A stretch of DNA of 55,857 bases from Clostridiales bacterium S5-A14a (GTDB taxonomy: Bacteria; Bacillota; Clostridia; Peptostreptococcales; Anaerovoracaceae): positions 1-55,857 of the forward strand of contig JRNA01000018.1 in assembly GCA_000758905.1 (NCBI GenBank), written 5' to 3'. This document shows, one piece after another, positions 26,149 through 37,619 of this stretch. Each line of letters starts with the position of its first letter. The first letter of the stretch is position 1. The notes beneath the pieces were generated by a model. That model was not told the DNA's origin. It made no database searches and was given only the letters and a program-made list of their open reading frames with translations. The translations under genes were made by a program, and so were the position numbers.

Positions 26149-29055
26149 ATGTTTAAGATAGGCAAGAGACGAAAGTCTGAAGACCGAAACAAAAGACGTA
26201 TTATTGCAGCCCTCATAATTATCATACCGATGGTGTTCACAGCATTAATTGATTTCATTGTCGATTGGCTATGGTTTGGGGAGATTGGATACGTTGCTGT
26301 ATTTTTCACTAAACTTTTCACACAAATTAAGATTGGATTGCCCGTATTTGTGGTCGTAACACTTCTTGTAGGATTCTACTTGCATAATGTAAGGAAGGGA
26401 TATTTTACGAAGATAGTTTCATCAGAGGAAACGGATTTAAAGAGGCTTAGGGTTTACACCGGCCTCTTATCTGTGATTTTTGGACTGTTTGCAGCTATAT
26501 TTTCGATGAAGGTTCTTTGGTTTCCGTTCCTGCAATATATCTCTGCAACAGACTTCAATATTAAGGATCCAATATTCGGCAAGGACGTATCATTTTATGT
26601 ATTCAAACTAGAGTTTTTACAGATGATTAACCAACTCGTTATTGCTTTGACGGTCATTATCATTGCAATTACGATTATTTATTATTTGATCCTTCTTTCG
26701 ATGAGGACTCCTGATCCAGTTACAAATGATGATGATGCAGATGAATATTCATACGTAGATGAGCCCGACTATGGAGATTTTAATGATCTAAAAGGTATTG
26801 CTGGTGAAATATTCAAAAAAATATTTGTTAACCGCAAGAATCCTGGAGTTAATAGGCGCGCAGCCACGCCAGGGAGGAAGTATTTTAATCAGATAGTTGA
26901 TATCGCCAAACATCAGTACATGGCATTAGGTGTATTTTTCTTTCTCATGCTTGCTGTAAACTTTTATCTCCAGCAGTTCGAGTTGCTTCATGCTCACAGA
27001 GGAGTAGTATACGGCGCAGGGTTTACTGATCTGAATGTTTCTCTTTGGATTTACAGAATCTTGATGGGAATCTCCTTGATTGGTGCTGTGCTTGTAATCC
27101 CGATGATAAAAAAGAAGGCTTACAGGAGTATTTTGTACATTCCTGCGGTAATGGTCATCGTGGGCATTATAGGATTTGGCGTTTCAACAGCTGTACAGAA
27201 TTTTGTTGTATCTCCGGACGAAATCAATAAAGAAAGCAAATACCTCAAGAGAAATATTGAATTTACACAGTATGCGTACGATCTTGATAATGTGGATGTC
27301 AAATCTTTTGCTGCGGAAAATTCGCTCACAGCGGATGACATCAAAAATAACAATCAGACCATAAGCAACATTAGAATAAACGACTATAAGCCTGTAAAAA
27401 CTTTCTACAACCAAACGCAGAGTATCAGACAGTACTACACATTCAATGATGTGGATGTTGATAGATACAATATTGACGGTGAAATAACTCAGTCATACAT
27501 GTCTGTCAGAGAAATCGATGAATCAAAGATAAACGATACATGGCTGAACAGACATTTAAAATACACGCATGGATATGGGGCTACTCTTTCAAGAGTTGAT
27601 ACCGTCACACCTAGCGGGCAACCTTCGGTAATGATTAAGAATATTCCACCGGAGACTGACAAACCAGAATTAAAAATAACAAGGCCTGAGGTGTATTTCG
27701 GAGAACTTTCTAATGACTATATTCTAGTGGATACAAAAGAAGAAGAGTTTGACTATCCTGATGGCAACGATAATAAGTACACCCGATATGACGGAGTTGC
27801 CGGCATCAAGCTCAATCCTTTTAATAGGCTAGTTTTCTCAATTAAGGAAAGTAGCTTAAAAATTCTTGTGTCTTCAAACATCAAGAGTGATTCTCGTATA
27901 ATTATAAATCGGAATGTAGTTGAAAGAATTAGAAAAATAATGCCGTATCTGACCTACGAAGATGATCCGTACGCTGTAAATGTCAATGGTAGGCTGTACT
28001 GGATGATGGATGCTTATACAACAAGTGATATGTATCCTTATTCTGAACCATTCTTCGGAGAAGATATAAGTGGAAATTATATAAGAAACTCAATTAAGGT
28101 CGTTGTTGATGCATATAATGGCGATACAAAGTTCTACGTGGTTGATGATAAAGATCCCCTTGCCAAAACATATCAGAAAATCTTCCCTTCGTTGTTTAAG
28201 AGCATTGATAAGATGCCTAAGGATCTACGTTCTCATATGAGATATCCTCACGCACTTTTCAAAATTCAAAGTGAGATATATACGAGGTACCACATGAATG
28301 ACGTCAAGGTTTTCTACCAGAAAGAGGACTTGTGGGATGTTGCAAAACAGATTTATGGCACCGAAGAAGTAACCATGGAGCCAAACTATTTTGTTGCAAA
28401 ACTGCCAGGAGAAGGGGATGCTGAATTTATTAGCACGATACCATTTACACCTAAGGGCAAAAATAATATGACGGCGCTCATGGTTGCCAGAAATGATGGC
28501 GAGAACTACGGTCAACTGGTTGCTTATCAGTTCCCGAAGAGCAAAACAGTTTACGGCCCTATGCAGATAGAGGCACAGATTGACCAAAACACCGAAATAT
28601 CTCAAGATTTTTCGCTTTGGAATTCATCAGGTTCGAAATACAGCAGGGGAAATTTGTTTGTTGTACCGATCGAATCGTCTTTACTCTACGTTGAACCTGT
28701 GTACCTCGAGGCAAGCAATTCTGCAATACCTGAAGTTAAGAGAGTTATAATCGCTTACGGAGATAAAATTGCTTATGAGGCGACATTGAAAGAGGCGTTG
28801 CAATCACTCTTTGGAGAGCAGGCTGGAGATTCTTATACTCAGGGAATTGATTCAAAAGGAAAGTCAAAGAACTCAGGTAAAAACGGAGAGTCATCGGATT
28901 CTACGGTTGATGACGAAAGTGTTGCATCACTTATAGACCAGGCAAACAAGGCCTTTGAGGATGGACAAAAGGCTTTAAAAGATGGAAATTGGAAGGGCTA
29001 CGGAGATAGCATGGACGAGCTTTCTGATTTGCTTAAGAAACTTAAAGATAAATAA
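26149..29055 (+). CDS. UPF0182 family large membrane protein
   Basis: A 968-residue UPF0182 (COG1615) protein. About seven membrane helices occupy roughly residues 20-360 (first block IIAALIIIIPMVFTALIDFIVDWLWFGEIGYVAVFFTKL, with the family's DxxWF-type segment). A large extracellular domain follows (about 370-890). The end is a short charged tail with a helical DQANKAFEDGQKALKDGNWKGYGDSMDELSDLLKKL, also typical of the family. Function is not established. The start is ATG 26149 after AAGGAA, 23 bp after the zinc-ribbon gene. Together with the upstream single-pass protein they form an envelope operon of three unknown-function membrane proteins. Confidence 0.9.
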   Translation: MFKIGKRRKSEDRNKRRIIAALIIIIPMVFTALIDFIVDWLWFGEIGYVAVFFTKLFTQIKIGLPVFVVVTLLVGFYLHNVRKGYFTKIVSSEETDLKRLRVYTGLLSVIFGLFAAIFSMKVLWFPFLQYISATDFNIKDPIFGKDVSFYVFKLEFLQMINQLVIALTVIIIAITIIYYLILLSMRTPDPVTNDDDADEYSYVDEPDYGDFNDLKGIAGEIFKKIFVNRKNPGVNRRAATPGRKYFNQIVDIAKHQYMALGVFFFLMLAVNFYLQQFELLHAHRGVVYGAGFTDLNVSLWIYRILMGISLIGAVLVIPMIKKKAYRSILYIPAVMVIVGIIGFGVSTAVQNFVVSPDEINKESKYLKRNIEFTQYAYDLDNVDVKSFAAENSLTADDIKNNNQTISNIRINDYKPVKTFYNQTQSIRQYYTFNDVDVDRYNIDGEITQSYMSVREIDESKINDTWLNRHLKYTHGYGATLSRVDTVTPSGQPSVMIKNIPPETDKPELKITRPEVYFGELSNDYILVDTKEEEFDYPDGNDNKYTRYDGVAGIKLNPFNRLVFSIKESSLKILVSSNIKSDSRIIINRNVVERIRKIMPYLTYEDDPYAVNVNGRLYWMMDAYTTSDMYPYSEPFFGEDISGNYIRNSIKVVVDAYNGDTKFYVVDDKDPLAKTYQKIFPSLFKSIDKMPKDLRSHMRYPHALFKIQSEIYTRYHMNDVKVFYQKEDLWDVAKQIYGTEEVTMEPNYFVAKLPGEGDAEFISTIPFTPKGKNNMTALMVARNDGENYGQLVAYQFPKSKTVYGPMQIEAQIDQNTEISQDFSLWNSSGSKYSRGNLFVVPIESSLLYVEPVYLEASNSAIPEVKRVIIAYGDKIAYEATLKEALQSLFGEQAGDSYTQGIDSKGKSKNSGKNGESSDSTVDDESVASLIDQANKAFEDGQKALKDGNWKGYGDSMDELSDLLKKLKDK

Positions 29056-29087
29056 AATATAAATTAAATTCGTATTTAGGGGGATTT

Positions 29088-31022
29088 ATGGAGAGAATAC
29101 ATAGATTAAATTATGATTTGGATAGGATGTTGTTTACCATACCGGCTAAAATGCATGGTGAACACGATATTAGAAGAATTTTAGAAGAACATCCAGAAGT
29201 GAAATTTGTATCTTTTGTTGGAATTGACATGGGCGGACACGATACAGATGAAAAAATCCCGACGAAGGTTTTTTTGGATGATTTGTCTAAACTTCTTGAG
29301 CACGGTGTGCAGACCGACGGCTCCAGCGTTGCACTTCCAGGGATTGCTGATCTAAACAACGCTAAGATTGATATCATACCTGACCTAGATGTTAATTGGT
29401 ACGTGGATCATAATTTTAGACATATAGATTATTATACAGATCTACCTATTGGAACTTTGAGGATTCCTTCGTTTCTTGTGCATAACGAAGATTTTGAATG
29501 CGGATCAAGAGTTGTGCTCAGGGATGCACTTAAGTATTTTAGAGAAAGAATGCTCGAGGAACTGAAAGAAAATGATTACGTATACCCATATATGGATGGG
29601 GTTACCTGTGCGGATGATATAGAGGAACTTCTATTGACAAGCGCTACAGAGTTAGAATTTTGGGTTAGAACTCCAGATGATAAGGGCGACAGAGAGCAGC
29701 TTTTCACATCGCAGGTTCTAAAAGAACAATATTGGAAGAGGACATACGGGCAGGTAAGAACGGCTCTTGAAGAGGTTATGACAATTCTTGACTGTTATGG
29801 ATTCGAGATGGAGATGGGGCACAAAGAAGTTGGCGGAGTTCAGGCGAATTTAGCTAATGAAGGTCACTATAATCACATAATGGAACAGCTTGAGATTGAC
29901 TGGAAGTATTCGGATGCTATGCAGGCAGCTGACAATGAAAATCACATCAAGTATGTTGTTAGAGATATATTTACGATGCATGGACTTGATGTTACATTTA
30001 TGGCAAAGCCTGTCAGAGGTGTTGCTGGTTCGGGAGAACATACGCATCTAGGCCTTGGGGCAAGATTGAAAAATGGCAAGGTTGTTAGCCTTTTTGCACC
30101 GGAGAAATGGGATGAAGAATTCCTAAGTCCAATTGGTTTTGGCGCACTTATGGGATTGCTAAGAAACTATGAACTCATAAATCCATTTGTAAGCACCAAT
30201 AACGATGCATTTAACAGGCTAAAGCCAGGTTATGAAGCTCCTGTTTGTACGGTAACATCGCTTGGCCGTTCGGTTGAAGAACCGTCTAGGAATAGAACCG
30301 TACTTGCAGGTCTGATAAGGGATGTGCACAATCCTGCAGGAACGAGGTTTGAACTTCGTTCTCCAAACCCTAAGAGCAATACATATCTAGTTATTGCATC
30401 ATCTTACCTATCAATGCTTGACGGAATTGAGGCAACGCTTTCAGCGAAGAAATCGCCTAAGGAACTAGAAAAATCTATCTCAAAAAAATATGGTGAGGAA
30501 GATTTCTATCTTGAAAAGGATAGGGAATATAGAAGTGAAAAGAATGTGTTCACAGACTACTCTGAAGACGAAAGAGAAAAGCTTTTCGGAAAGGCTCCTG
30601 CAACTGTATGGGAAAATCTCATGAACTTTGAGAATCACAAGGATAGGCTTGAGATTTTCTATAAGGGTGGAGTGATGAGCCCGCTTGTAATTAACTCATA
30701 CGTGGAGCAGACACTCTCACATTGGAAAACAGAGTTACACGATAGAATAATACCGGCAACTATGAATTTTGTGAGAGAATGCAGAAAGGTTCATGATGAC
30801 AGGGAATTCACGGATATGGACATTAAACTTTGGCTATCTATCGACAAGATGAGGCACGAAATAGCTAAGGATGAACTCAATGAATTTTGTCTGCTGACTC
30901 AGGTAAAAAATGCGCTTGATGGAGGAAATTACGCATTGGCTTCAGATCTTCAACTTCAACTACAGTCAAAAGTTAATGCCCTAAGCGAGATATACAGTCT
31001 ATACGTGCATAATGTTTTGTAG
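29088..31022 (+). CDS. glnA: Glutamine synthetase, extended ~640-residue clostridial form
   Basis: A 644-residue enzyme making glutamine from glutamate, ammonia and ATP. Conserved blocks are VQTDGSSVALPGIADLNNAKIDIIPD (beta-grasp region), TATELEFWVR (metal-binding Glu), GHKEVGGVQANLA, GVAGSGEHTHLGLGARLKNG (the GSGxHxH ATP/metal site, about 309-328), NRTVLAGLIR and GTRFELRSPNPKSNTYL. It is about 200 residues longer than the usual GSI, with the extra sequence mostly C-terminal (about 455-644) and helical. I see no adenylylation-site Tyr loop of the enteric type. The start is ATG 29088 after AGGGGGA. It stands alone, with no glnR or amtB nearby. Confidence 0.88.
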   Translation: MERIHRLNYDLDRMLFTIPAKMHGEHDIRRILEEHPEVKFVSFVGIDMGGHDTDEKIPTKVFLDDLSKLLEHGVQTDGSSVALPGIADLNNAKIDIIPDLDVNWYVDHNFRHIDYYTDLPIGTLRIPSFLVHNEDFECGSRVVLRDALKYFRERMLEELKENDYVYPYMDGVTCADDIEELLLTSATELEFWVRTPDDKGDREQLFTSQVLKEQYWKRTYGQVRTALEEVMTILDCYGFEMEMGHKEVGGVQANLANEGHYNHIMEQLEIDWKYSDAMQAADNENHIKYVVRDIFTMHGLDVTFMAKPVRGVAGSGEHTHLGLGARLKNGKVVSLFAPEKWDEEFLSPIGFGALMGLLRNYELINPFVSTNNDAFNRLKPGYEAPVCTVTSLGRSVEEPSRNRTVLAGLIRDVHNPAGTRFELRSPNPKSNTYLVIASSYLSMLDGIEATLSAKKSPKELEKSISKKYGEEDFYLEKDREYRSEKNVFTDYSEDEREKLFGKAPATVWENLMNFENHKDRLEIFYKGGVMSPLVINSYVEQTLSHWKTELHDRIIPATMNFVRECRKVHDDREFTDMDIKLWLSIDKMRHEIAKDELNEFCLLTQVKNALDGGNYALASDLQLQLQSKVNALSEIYSLYVHNVL

Positions 31023-31060
31023 TAAATTATTTTGTGCTCGAAAGATAGCAGTTATTTTGA

Positions 31061-32392
<1,332 letters not shown>

Positions 32393-32490
32393 CGTTCTTT
32401 GTTTTTACTATATAAATTAAATTGATAAGATAGATTGAAAAAAGTTGATAATAAAATTGATTTGTATGTTTTCAAATTAAAGGAGGTAGG

Positions 32491-34761
32491 ATGCTAAAAC
32501 TAAAGAATCTTTCAAAGTTCTACTACAGCAAGGGGATAATCGCTAGTGGCCTTAACCGTGTCAATTTAGAACTTTTCCCTGGAGAATTCGTTGTAATTAC
32601 AGGAGAGTCTGGTTCGGGTAAATCAACGTTAATCAATGTGATATCAGGACTTGATTCATATGAAGAAGGTGAAATGTATATTGACGGTAGCGAAACCAGT
32701 CACTATACAGTAAATGACTTTGAAAATTATCGACGCAAGTATATCGCTAATATTTTTCAGAGTTTTAATCTAGTTTCCAGTTATACCGTATTTCAGAACG
32801 TCGAATTGGTTCTTTTGGTTGAGGGAAGGCGTAAGAGTGATGTTAAAGATAAAGTAACTGCAATCATTGAAAAGGTCGGCCTAACTGAATTTGCCAATAC
32901 CAAGGTGTCCAAGCTTTCGGGTGGTCAGAAACAGAGGGTTGCTATTGCAAGAGCACTCGCGAAGGAAACGCCGATAATAGTTGCAGACGAGCCTACAGGT
33001 AACCTTGACAGCAAATCCGCACTAGGAATAGTTGAACTCCTAAAGGATGTTGCAGAGGATCATCTTGTAATCGTTGTAACTCATAACTATGATCAATTTG
33101 AAGACTGTGCCAGCAGGAGAATAAAGCTTTCTGATGGTAGAATAATCGAAGACGAGATCATTACTCCAAGGCGTGATGAGCACAAAATAGCTGCAGTTGA
33201 AACTAAACCGATGACCTGGGCAAATAAGTTTATTTTGGGGATAAGAAATACATTTAATATATTCCCAAAATTTCTGTTGCTTCTTCTCGTATTTTTATTC
33301 CTCAGTGCCTCTGTTATAATGCAGTATGCGGGCATCAAAGCTAATAATGACGCATTTGAAGGCTTTGGAAGTAATATGTTTTTTAGCAACAGTAGCGATA
33401 GAAGGGTGGTTGTAAAGCATAGCGATAATTCTCCTATGACAGAGGAAGATTATACTAAACTTCAAAAGACACCTCATTATAAAACTCTTTTCAAAGATGA
33501 CATCATACTAGATGTTTCGTTTTACTCCATTGATGATGATCCTTCTGAAGATGCTGAGACTAAAGATCGATATAATGTGTATATGCAGGCCCATCCTGCA
33601 CCAATGTCTGAAATGCCTAAGAAATTGCTCGCAGGTAAAAAGCCGAAAGCTGATAATGAAGCTGTAATAGGACTTTACAGCATGACTCTTGATGAGGATG
33701 CACTTAGGGGACAGATTGGAAAAGAAGTGAAGCTCAGTGATGATGGTGGAGAAGAGTATTCCGTTAAAGTTACAGGAGTATACTTCATTGACAAACAGAG
33801 GACACAGACTTCGGGTGTTGAAATAGACTTCCAGGGTGTTGGGAAAATTTTCTTAAGCGACTCTATTTTGTCGAAGGCTAGAGCATCTAAAATCGATAGC
33901 ATATCTAAAACTGAAATACTCATAAACGGTAAAAAATACCCACTTGGGGCAGATGGCGGTCAGTTCAACGTATATCCTAATGCTAATGTTAATAAGGGCT
34001 ATGCTATTGTGCCAGAAGAAGTGGATGCACTTTATGAGAGTGGTTCATCTAAATGGAAACAACTTGTATATAACGTAAAAAATATTTATTTTAAGGACAC
34101 AGTTACAGTTGTAAGCATTAATACATACACGAAGAATAATTATAAGAGACTTCTCGGCATAGATAAGCCGTTTGAAGATGTATCAGGCAGCATCTATATA
34201 AATGACGAGGATTATCATTCCTTGTTCATGAAGGAAAATTATCAGTCAACAATTTATATAAATGAAAGAAAGAATGCCGATGAAGCCGTTTCGTGGCTTA
34301 AGGATAACGGATATACTGTTGTTTCTCTTGCGAAAGCAAAAACACAGTTCATAGATACAGATATTTTGAATATTGTAACAGTTCCTCTTAACGTTGCAAT
34401 CGTAGTCGGTATCTTCTTTATATGCTATTTTGTTATAAGACTTATCTTGAGATCCAGAAGCACATATTTCTCAACGCTGAGACTCATATGCCTCGACATA
34501 AGGAGCATCAAACAGATTTTGGATATAGAGCTCATTTTTATAATTAATATAGCGTATTTTATGCTGGTCGCATTTATTAGGTTGGTTCAAACCAAAGTTT
34601 TGAATATTTCGTTCCTTGTAGAAATATTTGACTTTATAAAAATTCAGGATTACATAATTCTCTATGTAATAGTTGTGTGCTTGGCGTATATAATTTCGAG
34701 AAAATTCTCGAAGAAATTGTTTAAGAAATCCGCCATGAGCACGTTTAGAGAGGAGGTGTAG
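32491..34761 (+). CDS. MacB-like ABC transporter, ATPase-permease fusion A
   Basis: A 756-residue fusion. An N-terminal ATPase (about 1-225) shows Walker [38 protein letters not shown] and the H-loop VVTHNY. A permease of the FtsX/MacB kind follows, with one helix (about 257-280), a large extracellular domain (about 285-620) and three C-terminal helices (about 630-742). Such mechanotransmission-type transporters move lipoproteins, peptides or signals rather than importing nutrients. It starts at ATG 32491 after AAGGAGG. It is followed after 2 bp by a second fusion of the same design, so the functional unit is probably a heterodimer. The C-terminal half has few recognisable conserved residues. 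Confidence 0.85.
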   Translation: MLKLKNLSKFYYSKGIIASGLNRVNLELFPGEFVVITGESGSGKSTLINVISGLDSYEEGEMYIDGSETSHYTVNDFENYRRKYIANIFQSFNLVSSYTVFQNVELVLLVEGRRKSDVKDKVTAIIEKVGLTEFANTKVSKLSGGQKQRVAIARALAKETPIIVADEPTGNLDSKSALGIVELLKDVAEDHLVIVVTHNYDQFEDCASRRIKLSDGRIIEDEIITPRRDEHKIAAVETKPMTWANKFILGIRNTFNIFPKFLLLLLVFLFLSASVIMQYAGIKANNDAFEGFGSNMFFSNSSDRRVVVKHSDNSPMTEEDYTKLQKTPHYKTLFKDDIILDVSFYSIDDDPSEDAETKDRYNVYMQAHPAPMSEMPKKLLAGKKPKADNEAVIGLYSMTLDEDALRGQIGKEVKLSDDGGEEYSVKVTGVYFIDKQRTQTSGVEIDFQGVGKIFLSDSILSKARASKIDSISKTEILINGKKYPLGADGGQFNVYPNANVNKGYAIVPEEVDALYESGSSKWKQLVYNVKNIYFKDTVTVVSINTYTKNNYKRLLGIDKPFEDVSGSIYINDEDYHSLFMKENYQSTIYINERKNADEAVSWLKDNGYTVVSLAKAKTQFIDTDILNIVTVPLNVAIVVGIFFICYFVIRLILRSRSTYFSTLRLICLDIRSIKQILDIELIFIINIAYFMLVAFIRLVQTKVLNISFLVEIFDFIKIQDYIILYVIVVCLAYIISRKFSKKLFKKSAMSTFREEV

Positions 34762-34763
34762 TC

Positions 34764-37262
34764 ATGATTAAATTAGAAAATGTTAATAAATATTTTAATA
34801 GACTGAAGAAAAATGAAATTCATGTTATAGATAATACTTCACTTGAAATAGATGGACCAGGACTTATCGCGATACTTGGACCGTCAGGCTGTGGTAAGAC
34901 AACACTTCTGAATGCAATTGGTGGTCTTGATAACGTAAGTACGGGAAAAATCTTTGTAAATGATCAGAGGCTGACTGGTAGAACATCCTGGACGAGAGAT
35001 AAGATTAGGAATTTAAACATTGGATATATATTCCAAAATTATAACCTCGTTGACGAGATGTCGGTGTTTGACAACGTAGCGCTTGTGCTAAAGATGCAGG
35101 GCGTTAAGGATAAGGAAGAAATAAAAGAGAAAGTTTACTATGCTCTTGAAATGGTAGGCATGTATCGATATAGAAACAGATACGCCGACATGCTTTCTGG
35201 TGGTGAGCGTCAGAGGGTTGGTATTGCAAGAGCAATAGTTAAGAATCCTGCCATTGTCATAGCTGATGAGCCTACAGGAAATCTCGATAGCAGAAATACT
35301 CTTGAAGTAATGAATATAATCAAGACTATTTCAAAAACAAAACTAGTAATCATGGTTACCCATGAGGAGAAACTGGCTAATTTTTATGCTTCTCGAATAA
35401 TTAGATTAAAAGATGGATCGGTAGTTTCCGATGATGTAAATACAAATGAAAGCAATCTTGACTACAGGATAGACGACAAAATATATTTAGGCGAAATACA
35501 AAATCACGATTCATTCGACATGCAGGGATCAAAGATAAATGTTTTCCAGGAAGATGAGCAGGTTGCAGATATGGACATTGTCATCAAAAATGGCAATGTT
35601 TATATAAAGGTAAAGGACAACAATCTAAGAACTGAAATTGTCGATGAGCATTCCAGTGTAGAATTTATTGATGGTACTTATAAGGAAATCTCGAAGGATG
35701 ACTACAAGGACAAGGGCTATGATATGAGCGTACTTGAGGCTAAGAAGCCGCCGAGAAATGCGTCGATTATTAACCTGTGGTCAATGATAGTTAAAGGTTT
35801 CAAACAAGTTTCTAACTATCCTGTGATGAAGAAGGTTCTGCTTGTAGGGTTCTTCATTTCCTCGATGTTTATTATGTATGCTATTTCAAACACTGCGGCT
35901 ATTATGAACACACCAGACGAGAGATTCGTTGATACAAATAAGCATTACATAGTCATTAACAACAAAAAAATGTCGGAGAAACAGTACTCTGAACTTGAGA
36001 ATATAGCTAATAGTTTGGTTGCAAATAAAAAATCTGGGGATATAAAAGGCTATGTAATCCCTGGCAAGTCCATAATAAATATTCCTATAAGGTATGGTAA
36101 CTTTCTTCAGACCGGTGTTGAAATGGGCGAGAGTATAAAAGCTTCAATCACAGATGTGAATACGATTACAAAGAATGACTTAATAGCAGGTAAAATGCCT
36201 GAGAATCAATCAGAGGTTGTGGTTGATAAGTTGACATTCAAGAATCTTTTGGAACAGGGATATGCAAACCAAGCCGGATATTTTGTGGCACAAGATTTCA
36301 TTGGAATGGAGATGAAACTGGGAGAATATGTCACCCTGAAAGTGACAGGAATTGTTGACAAATCTTCTCCATCTTTATATGTAAATTCAAATGAAATATA
36401 TAACATTCTCTTTGCGCAAGGAAGTTTTTCTCAGCATGATGAAAAGCCTGATCTGGAATCAAATGAACAAGATGGTAAACTCATAACAAAGGAGCTAGCT
36501 GATAGAGTAGGCGATGATGCCCTTACACTCAAACGAGGTAGTTGGCCAGAAGGAGAGTATGAGACCGCGATACCTTACGACAAAATATACGACGTAAAGA
36601 TGGGAGCGTTAGTCACACCAAAGGTTAATGGACAAAAACTTAAGGTTGTCGGATTCTATACCGATGAGTATAGCAGACCGTTATCGATAGTTTCTCAGCA
36701 GACTCTTAAAAAGAAGATTGTCTCAGGAGCAAAGGGAGCATCTCTATATGTACCTAAAAAATCTGAAAAAACTGCAACTATACAGAAGTTAAGAGACGCA
36801 GGCTTCGATTGCTATGATGCCTATAAGAGCTCAAAAGAAAAATATACTAATGAAATCAAGAAAACTATGAAGACCGTCCGTATAACGGGATTGGTTATTC
36901 TCGCTATTTCGCTCATAGAAATATACCTAATGATGAGAGCCTCATTCCTATCGAGGATAAAGGAAGTTGGCATTTTCAGAGCAATAGGAGTTAAGAAAAC
37001 CGATATATACAAAATGTTCCTCGGCGAAGTTCTTGCAATTACAACTGTAGCGGGTATACCAGGATTTGTACTAATGGGTTACATTGTTCACAGGCTGAGT
37101 CTAATAAAGACTTTCCAGTACACCTTCCTCATGAATCCAACGGTTGCAATAGTTGCTGTGGCAATTATATATGTAGCCAATATTCTTTTCGGACTTTTGC
37201 CAGTGGCTAAGGTTCTGATGAAGACACCAGCTGCAATACTTGCAAGGACAGATGTTGACTAG
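34764..37262 (+). CDS. MacB-like ABC transporter, ATPase-permease fusion B
   Basis: An 832-residue partner of the preceding fusion. The ATPase is at about 1-220: Walker A GPSGCGKTT, signature LSGGERQRVGIARA, Walker B VIADEPTGNLDSR and H-loop MVTHEE. A ~120-residue linker absent from partner A follows (about 225-345), then a first helix (about 352-372) and an extracellular domain. A typical FtsX C-terminus ends the protein (about 705-832; block RIKEVGIFRAIGVKKTDIYKMFLGEVLAI). This EVGIFRAIG motif is the classic coupling region, better kept here than in A. The start is ATG 34764 with GAGGAGGTG overlapping the end of gene A. The cargo is unknown. Confidence 0.88.
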   Translation: MIKLENVNKYFNRLKKNEIHVIDNTSLEIDGPGLIAILGPSGCGKTTLLNAIGGLDNVSTGKIFVNDQRLTGRTSWTRDKIRNLNIGYIFQNYNLVDEMSVFDNVALVLKMQGVKDKEEIKEKVYYALEMVGMYRYRNRYADMLSGGERQRVGIARAIVKNPAIVIADEPTGNLDSRNTLEVMNIIKTISKTKLVIMVTHEEKLANFYASRIIRLKDGSVVSDDVNTNESNLDYRIDDKIYLGEIQNHDSFDMQGSKINVFQEDEQVADMDIVIKNGNVYIKVKDNNLRTEIVDEHSSVEFIDGTYKEISKDDYKDKGYDMSVLEAKKPPRNASIINLWSMIVKGFKQVSNYPVMKKVLLVGFFISSMFIMYAISNTAAIMNTPDERFVDTNKHYIVINNKKMSEKQYSELENIANSLVANKKSGDIKGYVIPGKSIINIPIRYGNFLQTGVEMGESIKASITDVNTITKNDLIAGKMPENQSEVVVDKLTFKNLLEQGYANQAGYFVAQDFIGMEMKLGEYVTLKVTGIVDKSSPSLYVNSNEIYNILFAQGSFSQHDEKPDLESNEQDGKLITKELADRVGDDALTLKRGSWPEGEYETAIPYDKIYDVKMGALVTPKVNGQKLKVVGFYTDEYSRPLSIVSQQTLKKKIVSGAKGASLYVPKKSEKTATIQKLRDAGFDCYDAYKSSKEKYTNEIKKTMKTVRITGLVILAISLIEIYLMMRASFLSRIKEVGIFRAIGVKKTDIYKMFLGEVLAITTVAGIPGFVLMGYIVHRLSLIKTFQYTFLMNPTVAIVAVAIIYVANILFGLLPVAKVLMKTPAAILARTDVD

Positions 37263-37304
37263 AGATATGAGTAAATAAGGAGTAGTAAGTTAAGGAGAAA
37301 TAAA

Positions 37305-37619
37305 ATGATTGTAGATTTAATATTTTTGTTTGGTCTAGGATCAATTAGTACAGGCACAAAGGATAAACTTTCAGGTTCTTCAGCGAAAAATAATATTTTG
37401 TTGTTGCTGATTAATAGCTTTTTAAATCTTTGCTTGGTGTACATTTTGTTAAGAATACTTGGCATGAATTTCCTAGTTTCTGATACTGCTAGCGTATATA
37501 GGATTGATATTGGTTTTTATGCAATCTTTTTTGGAATAATTTTTTCTATAGCTCTTGGGTTTATCGAAGCCTACTTGCATAAAGTGATAGAAATCAAAAT
37601 AGGCGTTAAAAATGAATAA
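37305..37619 (+). CDS. Small membrane protein, unknown
   Basis: A 104-residue protein with two to three hydrophobic segments (about 1-12, 30-48 and 62-88) separated by short polar loops. It starts at ATG 37305 after AAGGAGA. Its last bases overlap the next start by 8 bp, so it is translationally linked to the LTA-synthase-like enzyme. No family is recognised. Position suggests a helper or small subunit for either the ABC pair or the sulfatase-fold enzyme. Confidence 0.65.
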   Translation: MIVDLIFLFGLGSISTGTKDKLSGSSAKNNILLLLINSFLNLCLVYILLRILGMNFLVSDTASVYRIDIGFYAIFFGIIFSIALGFIEAYLHKVIEIKIGVKNE

